DNA of 64,000 nucleotides from Ulva prolifera (taxonomy: Eukaryota > Chlorophyta > Ulvophyceae > Ulvales > Ulvaceae), in assembly GCA_023078555.1 (NCBI GenBank), contig CM041199.1, forward strand, positions 806,001 to 870,000, written 5' to 3'. Position numbers and translations under genes: made by a program. The notes under the pieces were generated by a model. It was not told the origin of the DNA and did no database searches. It saw nothing but the letters and a program-made list of their open reading frames with translations. Shown here in pieces: positions 51,579-61,916 of this stretch; position 1 is the first letter of the stretch, and each line of letters opens with the position of its first letter.

Positions 51579-52403
51579 CTGCAAATTCACAGAGATCGTA
51601 AAAGCGCTTCCAGATGGGAGTGTATCCGGGTGGTGCGGTCACCGTTGGACGAAACAGTTTGCGTGTGCAACAAGCATTCAGGAAGATACAAAGGTCGAAG
51701 ACGACTCTACAGGTCTGAAGCAGCCTGATGGCAAACGTAAGGCGCATATGGGTGACGTGAAGGCAAGCATACCGCTACACGGACGGAGTAGCCGGGCAGG
51801 TTGGGCAAGGAAGGGCCTTGCTTATTCTCTGTCATATTGAAGCGTAGCTAGATGACACGAAGATAGCAAGATGAAACTCACGCCAAAGAGAATGCCAGCA
51901 GCTCTCTCTTTTCAGGCTATCCGAAAGAGTGTTAGCTGCGCGGAGCAAGGGTTCAGGATCCCATCACCGGTCACATCTACGATGCAGAGATGCGGAGCAT
52001 CACTCCGTATGTTTATAATCTGAAGCAGAGCACATCCGCAACTATTGTGTCTTGCGCTACGAGTTGCATGGCGAAATGAAGGATGCTGTCGCACTACCGC
52101 CACATTGCAGATTCGACCTCAAGTGAGGTCAAAATGAGCTGCAACAACTACGCGTGCTTCTGATAGCATCACTTATGTATACCACGCAACATTAGCTAGA
52201 CAGATCCTGAATATGACGTTCACACGAAAGTTTTGCATAAAAAGCTCCAGTTGGGTGGTGGTGCAAAGAGCATTGTGCACCTGTAGTGGTGATTACTTGG
52301 GATCCAACATGTTTCGAATAAAGACAATATGCAGGCACGAAAATACCCTACATAGGTCTCACTTCTTCAATACAGCCGGCATTACACATTATGAATTGTG
52401 ACT
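51579..52403. other. 5' side of EFHC and gap to the SNARE gene
   Basis: Probably holds the first coding exon and 5' UTR of the EFHC gene. A minus-strand frame at 51747-51590 (RPTVTAPPGYTPIWKR) is a candidate N-terminal exon, but its junction to 51578 is not clear. A TGTAA on the minus strand near 52382 lies about 20 nt past the SNARE stop. Confidence 0.4.
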
Positions 52404-54398
52404 CTAGCCGGGGTACACATAGTCAACCACAAGCAGGGCAGCAGCAGCGCAGACCAGGATGCCGAACATGATACAGCCAGAACTTTGTTTAACTTTCGCA
52501 GCTTTTCGTAGATTGATGTTACCCGAGTCGATATGATTCGTTGCAACCAGTGCCTCAGTGTACAGGCGCTCTGCAACCTCCATCTGCGATGTCAGTTCGA
52601 CTGCCATGGACCTATTGAGCTGGGCGACTTGATGTAGCTGCTGTTCGATCGTACGAACTTGTTCATATCTGTGAGATAAATCTTCCTGCAGAAATACGTT
52701 TCGGTGACCATGGAGGCACACACCTCTGCAGAACTCTTCAGTGCACCACACCGACGTGTGCAGCAAACCCCTGAAGCTGGAACTTTGAACATAGAAAAGG
52801 GGCCAGTGCCTGCTGCAACACTTGTGCAGGGCACTTCAATGTCAGAAATGATTCACTCGTGGATGCCACATCTGCACATCTCGGACCGCAAGTACATGCT
52901 TACCGAAACAGAATAGCTCACACTATGGTATCGTTGCCGCATGGCAGGCCGATCAGGTTGTCAAATAGGTCTAGCCACGCTTTCGATAGTCGATGAAGCT
53001 TTAGACAGCACTGCATTGGTCAAGGAATGCAAGCCTATGCCGACTTGCTCACACCAGGACTACGACTTGCAGTGACCAGCCTTGACCAGGACTGACGCAA
53101 ATGCCTACAATCACTCATGCTCCAGGTGCTCACAAATGCTCCATGGTGGTTCCCAGCGGAGAGAGTGTAAAGCATAGAAGGAGCCCGAACGATAACACGC
53201 GCAATCCAGCATAGTCTGGGTCCAACTTGTCATGACATTATGAAATCGCACCATTAGTGCAACATGCTCAAGCTTCACCTGCTGCTGCTGCTGCTGCTCT
53301 TGCTGCTGAACCTCTACAGCAGGCTTTGCTGACTTCATACTAAACGCAAATATTGAAGACTGTGGTTGCTGTGAATTGCCAGAGGCTGCAGTGGAAGCCA
53401 ATGGAGGAGTGTGTGGGGCCTTCAGGGAGTTTGTGCTGTATGCACCTGGACCACGGGAAGCCAAGAGAGGAGGCGATGCTGTCGTTTTTGGTGGACTCGG
53501 AGGGCTGCTGATACCTCCAGGGCTACCTGACCCCGGGAATGGCCCTTGCGTGCGGGCACTGCGCAGAGCGGCTGCCATAGATGGCCCCACAGGCGAAGGG
53601 GTGCTGGAGACAGCGGTTGACGCGGATACGAACCTTATTCTCTCCAGAGATTCTAGAGCGGTCTTCAGCTTTACATGTAGCACCAAAATCTGAATGCAAT
53701 GCGTCTGTTATTATATGTGGGCAGCTGTCAGGAATGCTACCATGGAATGAGCGGAATGCGGGATGTCAGCATGGCCGGTCAGCCAGTGAGTCTAAAAGGG
53801 CACGAAAGCATTGTCTGCGGCATTTCGGGTGCAAATATGAGCCCACACAAACCGAAGCGCTGCAAGGGGTCTCCGGGGCCCCGTTTGGGTGAGAGGGGCG
53901 GTGGCCGGTGAACGTGGAAAGCGCACCAAGCCGTGGCAATGGGCGACCTGTGTGGCCGATGGTCCACCTCGCTGGGGCTTCTGATCCTTGACTGCCTCCT
54001 GTAGTTGCTTCAGGCCTTTCTCGCAGCCTTTCAGAAGTCGCAGCATTTCAGACTCGATGTGAGCCCGTTCATGCTGTGACACTCTGCACTGCCCCTGTCC
54101 TGTCACGTGTGAAAGCCTCAGACCTCGAGGCGGGCTGCCGAGCACACAGCTGAGATGTTGAAACATTCCTACCCACTTGGATGAAGTCTCGCATGTTGTC
54201 CCGCACGAACTCCCTGGCTAGTTGAATGTGGCTGTGTAGGCGCGTAGCAGCTTGTTGGAATTGGGAACGGTCGATCAAAGCTGGTAGACAGCTGCTAAGT
54301 GGTGTCCATGCGGGAATGCCACCGTCCCGTCCCAGTGCGTTGGATTCCTCCTGGCACAGACGGACGTACTCGTCGGTGCGCTCCATCTCGTTCACCAC
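52404..54398 (-). CDS. SYP81/STX18: Syntaxin-18 / SYP81 / Ufe1-type Qa-SNARE
   Basis: ER Qa-SNARE for retrograde Golgi-to-ER transport. Minus-strand exons 54398-54177, 54073-53927, 53689-53279 and 52685-52404, all phase 0, 353 aa. The N-terminal helical domain matches the family: MERTDEYVRLCQEESNALG, HIQLAREFVRDNMRDFIQ, HERAHIESEMLRLLKGCEKG, and HCHGLILVLHVKLKTALESL. A Ser/Pro-rich linker ends in a poly-Gln stretch encoded by CAG repeats (about 53279-53310). The SNARE motif runs from YEQVRTIEQQLHQVAQLNRS to GNINLRKAA with the zero-layer Gln retained (TSQMEVAERLY). The C-terminal anchor is CIMFGILVCAAAALLVVDYV followed by YPG. Divergent from STIC2, 850 bp between starts. Confidence 0.9.
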
Positions 54399-55248
54399 GA
54401 GTTGACTACAGGCGGATACTTCTGGACGACAGAGTATACATACGACTACCGCACGATGTCCATCTTATTCGATGTCATCTGTTATCACCTTTCGTGGCGC
54501 GCGAATGCTGAGCAAACGCAACGAGACGTCGTACACATTTCGCAACGCGCGACACTGTACGCCGGAACGCAACGCTAAGCTTGCTGATCCCACAGCGGGT
54601 GCATTTGAGATTCTTATGAGGCCATTGTCTGCTCAAAACTGTCAGTTCGATGTTGATCGAGTCTTCCAGTCCGAATGTTACGCAAGCTATGTTGTGGCGC
54701 AGGTGATCTGACAGATTGCCTGCATGCAAGGTACCACAACCCGCGGCTAGCAAGAGTTTGCACCACAGCTGTCGACACTGCAAGTGTACAAGCGTGCATG
54801 ATCGGTATAATCACGAAGGTGATCTCTTGTACCCAAATGTCATCTGTGAGAATCTCTATTCAAACACAATAATTCTCGCAAGCCCATCTGTTTGCTTCGG
54901 TACCCCCGGTTTCACGCAAGACTCCTATCATGTTTTCTTCATCCAGCTCTCTTCGTGGAGGCAGTGTAGTCTCAAAGAGGCAGTCAGCACCCCGTGTGTA
55001 CGCTTTTCTTCTGCATCCGGGACCCTGGATTTGAGCTACTGCAATGTCATATCACGCTGAAGTTGGAATTCTGGCTGCAATTCCTAACATTGCATCTTTT
55101 GAACCTCGCGACGTGCACCGACGTGTGCTTCTGCTCAATCGCCATGCCACACAGCGCCGCATGTCCGTTGTACAGCATACCGATCGCGAAACGCAGCGAC
55201 ATCTGTCACTGCTTCTTGCTGGATTTCTCTTGAATACTATGTAACGCA
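54399..55248. promoter_or_regulatory. Divergent intergenic region, SYP81 / STIC2
   Basis: 850 bp between opposite start codons. An open frame at 55044-55244 (+) has a leader-like look (RRVLLLNRHATQRR and LSLLLAGFLLNT), so the STIC2 gene could begin further upstream than I have placed it. No named promoter motif seen. Confidence 0.35.
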
Positions 55249-56572
55249 ATGTTTCGTGTACGCCGCGGTGCTGTTGGCGTCCTACGAGAGCTGGCTACAG
55301 CGTGCATAGTACACCTGAGCGATGGCGTGCCCTGCGCAATGCTTCTCCGAACGGAAGCTACAACCGTAACAAAATCATATTTATCACGCTACATATGCGC
55401 AGTTTTCATGTACGTTAAGTGGCAGTGCGCTTTCAGCACGCTGTCGGAAGCTTCTCCAACGAGGGGTTGATGCCACAAGATGGTTCTGGCCATCCGGAAC
55501 CGTGTTCAATTGTCATTGAACATGCCAGCCAACCCCTGCGAGCCGTACGCCTCACAAATCAAAATCTGACACGGTCTGCTGCATTTTCAGAGCTGCCTCA
55601 CGGCGCAATGCCGTCCAAGTAAAGGCGTTGCTCGGCGGCGGTGGAGAAGGTAAAAAGGGCCCACTGGGTGGCCTGGGAGACATGGCCAACATCATGGAGA
55701 ACATGAAGAAGGCCCAGAGCATGGTTCAGACCGAGGCTGCACAAATTCAAGCAGAGCTTGCTGCGTATGCTTCCCTACCGACCACGGGCACATGGCAAGT
55801 GGCATGACCTTCATTCAATACGTGCACGATAGAGATCCCTTAGTGCTCAAGCTTAGCGATTGGACCTTGAGGGGAAGTCAAGCAGAGCATCGTCTTACCC
55901 ACTGGGCGCAGTCATTGTCCTGCCCTGAGATGCACTGTCGTGTGCTCTCCATGCAGCCCTGCATGTGCATGATCACACAGCGGGCTGTGTAGCTCAAGTC
56001 GCAGCCCATACAAGCTGCTGATCCTCGCGACTGTGGGTGCAGAACTGAATTCGATGGGTATGACGAGGAAGAGACGGTGAAGATGATCTTCCTGGGCAAC
56101 CAGGCGCCAGTCAAGTGTGAACTAACACAGGCAGCGATGGACTGCGGGCAGGAGGAGCTTGAGAAGCGAATTCAGGAGGCGATGAAGGATGCACATGAGA
56201 AGTGCGAGCCTGCATCTCCTGTCGTTTGAAAGCCTCCTTCCGCGCTCTCTGGCCTGCTTCCAACATGCATGTGCAGATGAGTGTATACGTCGCCTTGCAT
56301 ATCTGAGTGCTGCTTCTTCTCTTTTCTGGTCGAAGTTGTTTCATATCAGTGTCAGTGTATTCCCAAGGACTCTCATCGTGCGGATGTGGTCCCCCAGTAG
56401 GCAGAGCCTCTGTTGCGAGTTTTGCAAGACTCTGCAGGGATGGGTGTGCTGATTTTCTTCAGCGTCCTCTAATGTGTGGTTGGTGGCCATGTGCAGGTCT
56501 GTCGAGGGCATGCGATCCAAGATGTCCGAGCTGGCGAAGAAGCTAGGCTTGCCCGAGAACATGCAGCTGTGA
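55249..56572 (+). CDS. STIC2: Plastid YbaB/EbfC-family protein (STIC2-like)
   Basis: Small DNA/RNA-binding protein of the bacterial YbaB/EbfC family; the plant plastid member STIC2 acts in thylakoid protein targeting. Exons 55591-55764, 56043-56201 and 56497-56572 are firm: KALLGGGGEGKKGPLGGLGD, MENMKKAQSMVQTEAAQIQ, AELAATEFDGYDEEETVKMI, LGNQAPVKCELTQAAMD, DAHEKSVEGMRSKMSELAKK. The upstream exon 55249-55301 (MFRVRRGAVGVLRELAT) is in phase with 55591 and gives a short basic, Ser/Ala-containing leader that reads into ASRRNAVQVKAL, a typical transit-peptide end; this exon is less certain. Total 153 aa. Confidence 0.85.
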
Positions 56573-58174
56573 GCTGCTTGGCGCTGGGAGTGCGCTGCGC
56601 TGCTCAGCAAATAGTCTGCCTTTGACGAGAAGTCAGTGCTACTGGTATTAAGTGTGCGTCACAGGCATGCGTGCGACACACGCGCACGCCGTCGGTGTCT
56701 GCTGGTGGCTGCTACACGAGACTTGATTGTAACGGCGATGTTTCCCTTCATTGCCTGGTTCCTTCCCACCTCGGCTAGGCCCAGCATTGCAGCTTCCCTG
56801 CACCAACACCGGTTCTTGTAAGGAAAGTCCATGCCCACGTGCCGACGAATGAATTCACAATGTCCTGTAGTCACCTTCACGGAGACATCATCATGGACCC
56901 CTTGGTATGTGTCCTTGCATCCACTCCTTCCATAGGCAGGCGAGAGGACATCAGAACACGTGATATGTAAGTTGGAGCAGTTCCAATCTCAGAGGACACA
57001 GTTCAAAGGGCTCTGGAAACGGGGGAAGAGATTTACAAGTAAAGTCCGAAGCTGTTAGACATTACATATGTATTTACAGGCTCCAGAATCAGGCCTGTAG
57101 TTCGAACACAAATACATGCCAGGCCCTTCAATTTCTGAAACCTTGATACCTCAATAGGTCATAACCTCAGTAAGACAAGGACGGAATAACATAACAACAC
57201 GCCTTTCTGGGACGAGAAAAAGGAACAGGCAAGCGCTGCATGCAGCACTGACAGGGCCTGATAAGTCTGAGGATATTCACGAGGACGATTACAACAGAAT
57301 CAATCCCAGTGACATATAATACCACAGATCTTTTATATGGTTGACACATTATCCTCGGGGTAACACAAAAACATGCCTCAAGTGTGATCACCTTCGCCAC
57401 TGTCACTCGACATAGCGTGAGCGGCACATACCAGTGCCCCTTGTCCGTGCACGTTGCAGGGCCAGATGGAAACTAAACAAGCATTTGATAACCAGCCGAT
57501 ACATTCGCATCAGTTGCAGGACGGCATAAGGCTGGCGCGCCGCACATCCAGATGGGGTCAAACATGCATGGCACACAGCCTGCAGGTTTGCACAAGACTG
57601 CTGCACACTGCATCGAGGTTGAACCTAAACCCCAGATGCTGCGGACTCAGCAACTCAGACGGCCCAATGCAATGGTGTTTGTTAGAGCTTGAATGGGGCT
57701 GCAACATGGTGCAAATTGGCTCTCGGTACGACATGCTGCGCACACGCGAGGGCAGCTGCCAGACGACATCTACATGGGCACTCATTAATGACCTCACGTG
57801 CGCGCAAGAGAATTCTCTTCGTTGCTTGTCAGAGAATCTATGCAGTGTTGCCTGCCAATGTCCTATTGTACAATTTTTTTTTGCTTGAACACCGGCACAC
57901 CTGAGTATTCTGCCACGCAGCATTCCATGCGACCGGAACAGGCATCCGCACCTAGTCTTTCAGCCTTGGTGATGCGCTGGCAGAGGCCTGGGGCCCTCCC
58001 TTGTGCCGTGGGACCCTTGTGACGTCTATGTAATTGCACATGGCGTCCACAGGTGTGCACACATGCATTCATGTTGTTACAGCCCGCAGTGAAAATCGTT
58101 TCGCCCGCGAGCCACTGCCATGTTCGTGTCGTCGCCGGCCACAAGGGTCGTGACTGTATCTGATCCTTTGCGGG

Positions 58175-58207
58175 AAACCAGTGGCGTAGCGGTCATGCCA
58201 CTGGTTT
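58175..58207. repeat. Perfect 11-bp inverted repeat
   Basis: AAACCAGTGGC and its complement GCCACTGGTTT are separated by 11 bases. Unrelated in sequence to the hairpin at 39354, although both contain CAGTG. Confidence 0.9.
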
Positions 58208-58384
58208 ATCACATCCTGTCCCGACTGTCCAGGGTGGGTCGTACTATCAGTAGGGAGGCCTGCCTAACTAGCTGCAGTGGGCACGGCCCGCGCCCACGAC
58301 ATGTACCATGCATGGACAGACGGGGCTCAAGGGAATGTTGGACAAAAAAGTCGATATGATTGTCTGAGAAAGTCAATATGATGA

Positions 58385-58555
58385 ACCTGTGGCATTATGA
58401 CCTCTGTTAGCTGCTATAATCCATCATCATACAGTAAAGACTCCTGTCCATTGCCAGTCAAAGATCTTACGGATTAACTATGCCGTGTGTCTCACCTGTG
58501 GCATTACGAGCTCTGTTAGCTGCTATGATCCATAATCATACAGTACAGACTCCTG
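58385..58555 (+). repeat. 62-bp direct duplication, 109-bp spacing
   Basis: Segments 58385-58446 and 58494-58555 match with about six differences (both begin ACCTGTGGCATTA and end CTCCTG). A shared ATTGCCAGTCAAAGAT follows the first copy (about 58450) and recurs at about 58641. Confidence 0.9.
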
Positions 58556-59206
58556 CACCACGTATTACGCTCAGCACACTGATCTCTGCTATAGTCAGTA
58601 GACAGACACACACACAAACAGAAAACGCATCGTCACCTGTCAATTGCCAGTCAAAGATGACCTAAAATTGACAGCTACGTTCTATATTCTGTGCACTGGA
58701 CAGCTGACCTACGGTCTGCCCGCAGCCTCACAGCCAACTTGAAATGCATGTCATCTGCAACACGAGTGCCTGCACTCGTGTTGCCACAGCTACGACACGC
58801 TTGCACCAAGGGAGCACTGCTTCCCACAGATTTACATCTCCTGCAGCAGTGTCACGCAGCATGTCTCTGCAGCCTCTGAGATTGATGCTTTTGGTTGCAA
58901 TGCCAGGCAGTTTGCTGTGCTGCTCTGTCATACAATGTCCCTCGCTGTTGTAAACCTCACATGTGTCCGTACATGCCGTATGGCAATTGCAGAGGGCATT
59001 GCCTCCCGTCTAGGGCGAGGGAATCTCCGGGAATCAGCTGCTCGGGCCAGGTGCTCAGTCCAGAAGATGGACACCCTGCAGAATGCCCAGGTCTGACGGG
59101 AGTCTGTTGGACACCCAACAGCGTTCATGGGTGTGCGGGTACTGGGTGGGGTGGGGTTTGCTGGGGGAGGCTGCAGCCCCCTCCCTTGGAGGCCCCATGG
59201 GGCCTT

Positions 59207-59232
59207 GGGGGGGGGGGGGGGGGGGGGGGGGG
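59207..59232 (+). repeat. Homopolymer run of 26 G
   Basis: Uninterrupted G tract in the repeat island. Unlike the tracts at 16055 and 22193 it is not inside a recognised gene. Confidence 0.95.
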
Positions 59233-59370
59233 ATTGTGGTTGGCCATGGTGTCTCGTTGTTTTTGGCTTTGCAGCCTCGGCTGCGTGTGCTTTCGGGGCT
59301 CCGGAGCCCGGCTGGTGGGCAGGGTGCGAGTTTGGGTTGTCGTGCGGGTGTCGGGTATGGGGGTTTGTGT

Positions 59371-59410
59371 GTTACAAGGACAAAGGCAGCAAGGCGGGCA
59401 GCACCGCGAA
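59371..59410 (-). repeat. Dispersed core repeat, inverted copy
   Basis: On the minus strand reads GCGGTGCTGCCCGCCTTGCT followed by GCCTTTGTCCTTGTAACAC. It matches the plus-strand copies at 60119-60157 and 60634-60674. Confidence 0.85.
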
Positions 59411-59574
59411 AGAAGCAAACAGACGAGGCAAATACACAGACACCCACGCATGTGACACCCACCATGCCCTAAATAAAAACCCAGCACCAGCCTAAATAAA
59501 AACCAAGCACACACCCGCACACCCACAAACCCAAACCCACACACGCACGCACGGCCGACACACAACATCACAAC

Positions 59575-59890
59575 CAGGGTCCCAGGGTCCCAGGGTCCCA
59601 GGGTCCAATGGGTTGAGGACGGATTAAAAGCTACCCCCTCCGTTTCAGGAGGTCGTGGGTTCGATTCTGCGTGCGCTTTGGGGAATCGAAACGGCCGTAC
59701 GTGACCACCTCGCTTAGCACAGGAGGAGGCCCTGTGAGTTGCGTACGGTCGTCTGAGGGGGGTTTCCAGGTGGTTTACCCCTTCGGCATATGTGGTCCCG
59801 TTAATTCGGAGTTGTCAATGTCCAGTAGGATACGGCTCAGTAAATTTAGATTTACTTTTTACTTTACAACCACCAGCACCACAACGCCTT
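59575..59890 (+). mobile_element. tRNA-derived SINE-like segment
   Basis: Four copies of an 8-bp unit (GGTCCCAG) lead into a box A-like TGGGTTGAGGACGG (59609-59622) and a box B GGTTCGATTC (59658-59667), spaced as in tRNA genes. Between them is a stem CCTCC/GGAGG with a 6-base loop, which is irregular for a working tRNA. The 3' side ends near a CA-rich stretch (CACCAGCACCACAACGCC) that recurs at about 60166-60185. I infer a SINE or SINE remnant, not a functional tRNA. Confidence 0.4.
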
Positions 59891-60027
59891 GATCGGGCGG
59901 CCCATCATGGCCGGCCTTGGCTGCTTGTGCCTCCGGGTTTCGTGCGCCTGGCTGGTGGGCGGGGTTCGGCTGGGGGTGGGCGTGTGGGTGTGGGCGTGTG
60001 TGTGTGGCTGTGTGGCTGTGTGGCTGT

Positions 60028-60187
60028 GTCCGGCGAGGGTGCTGCCGTTGCGTGGGTGTTTTGGTGTGAGCTTCGTGTGGCTTGCTGCGTGGTGTGCGGT
60101 TCCCCTGGTTCTTGCTTGCGGTGCTACCTGCCTCGCTTGCTTTGTCCTTGTAACACAACATCACAACCACCAGCACCACAACGCCCG
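60028..60187 (+). repeat. Dispersed repeat, longer copy A
   Basis: Starts GGGTGCTGCCGTTGCGTGGG and ends with the core GCGGTGCTACCTGCCTCGCT, TGCTTTGTCCTTGTAACACA. Aligns over about 140 bp with copy B. Confidence 0.8.
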
Positions 60188-60530
60188 CCGCCGTACGACA
60201 GGGCCAAACCCAACACACTGCCGCCTGAGGCCGCCCATCATGGCCGCCCGATTGCCGGGGGCCGCCCTGGCCCCAAGACCCGCCCCCACCCCACCGAGCC
60301 ACAGCACACCACGCCAGCCCGGCACACCGCCGCGCAGCCTCGCCGGCCCACGCCGCACCGCACCCAGGACAATGCATCGCCCAAGCCGTCTCCGCAGGCC
60401 CTGCACATGCCAACGAAGGCATCCCGCACACCCACCGGACCCGGCCTAGCTGGAGTCAGAGGCCACAGGTCGGTGGCGTCAAGCGGACGGGGCGCCCATG
60501 GGGGTTTGTGTGTGTGTGGGTGTGTGGGTG

Positions 60531-60680
60531 TGGCCAGTGCGGGTGCTGACGTTGCGTGGGTGTGTTAGCAATTGGTGTGTGCTGCGTGGCTGGTTGCGTG
60601 GGCCCACCGGTGTGCGATTCCTCTGCTTGTTGTTCGCGGTGCTGTCTGCCTTGCTTACTTTGTCCTTGTACCACACAACA
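60531..60680 (+). repeat. Dispersed repeat, longer copy B
   Basis: Starts GGGTGCTGACGTTGCGTGGG and ends with the core GCGGTGCTGTCTGCCTTGCT, TACTTTGTCCTTGTACCACA. Same orientation as copy A, about 500 bp apart. Confidence 0.8.
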
Positions 60681-61916
60681 GCGTTATGCTTGTGACACTT
60701 GTTTTCTCGCTGCTTGTGTGGCACACGTGTTGTCGTGGCTACGGTGTGCATGACGGCGGTGGAGCGTCATCAGTCATGGACTTCAGTATGCATGGTAGCC
60801 ATGCACGATATGGCTGCGGAACATGCATGGAGCGCATCAAGGACAGGCCTCGCGCGCAAGAGATGCGACGCTGACGCAGAATTGAGGCTTTGCAAGTCTG
60901 CGCCGACTTCAAGCTTGTCAAGTAATGCATATTGGAACACTCCCATGCATGCAGGGCTGATACGGGATGGCGTAATTCGTATCGGGTACTTGAGATGCGC
61001 GACGCAGCTCCCGCAGGTGCCTTCGAAACATGGACGAGCGGACGAAACATTGCTACGTGGCCAACAGCGCCGGGCACAGCGCAGCGCAGAACAGCTTTTG
61101 GGTAGCCAAACTTTTGGAAGAGCCAGGAAGCTGAAACAGCATTGTGCCTGTGCTACATGGGCCATGGAGTTCACTCCATTAGGGATCACTGCGTGAGGTC
61201 CGCCATTGTGTTTTCGAGGCGGCGAACGACACTGCAATGATATAAAAGCGTGCAGAATTGTCCAATTTCATTTTTGCCTGCGTCAACAAGAAGATCGGCC
61301 CGACAGCGGCGCACCAGCCCAAACTGCGCAATATCTTCGGACGTAAAACAGTGGTAAACATTCGCCACATCAGGTGATTTTCAAAGCGTTATAAATATAC
61401 ACTGCTTTCAAGCTGCTCGTTTTTGTTTGGTTTACGTCTGTACATTGCGTGATTCGGCGAACGTTTCCAGGAGACGGATCGGTCTGCAATTTTGCGCGCC
61501 TGACGTGGAACTCCATGCTGTGACAGGAATCACAACGTAGTCTGAACGTTGATGATTGTGTAATGTTCTGCAAGAGCCTCACCGCTCTCTGTCTGCTGCC
61601 GGGTGACTCATGTACTCGCCGAGAATCATAGTAATGCTCGCGCCTCCCCGATCTACGTTTCCTGAGCACCCAAGTCATTGTACTACAGCCATGTCCAGCA
61701 CACCTCTTCTGTAGCAAGGTTTAACGGCGTCAGCTTTTGCGTCTGTTGCTTGCTCCACACCGGAACAGCCATGGCCTTCCATTGGCGTTGAAGGACAGTG
61801 CACGTACCTTAGACACGGAAGACGGCTACACATAGCTGCATTATCAGCTATGCACTGCGTACAGGTCAAAACGTCTTGCGTGTGAGTAGCTCAGGGCCTT
61901 GGGCCTGGTCTGCAAG

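Larger units (their letters stand above)
56573..61916. other. Repeat-rich, gene-poor region
   Basis: No supported protein gene. Contents: an inverted repeat at 58175-58207, a 62-bp direct duplication at 58385-58446/58494-58555, a G run at 59207-59232, an 8-bp tandem array at about 59575-59606, a SINE-like segment from 59607, and three copies of the dispersed core repeat between 59371 and 60690. Long open frames here are biased-composition artefacts of TG/CA-rich DNA. Confidence 0.5.

Noticed and set aside
59607-59680. Functional tRNA gene
   Set aside because: A and B boxes are present, but the anticodon arm has a 6-base loop and the T-arm pairing is poor; SINE-like is the better reading.
59859-60568. 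Long open frames in both directions in the repeat island
   Set aside because: Composition is driven by TG/CA-rich repeats and the frames cross repeat copies; no domain or codon signal.
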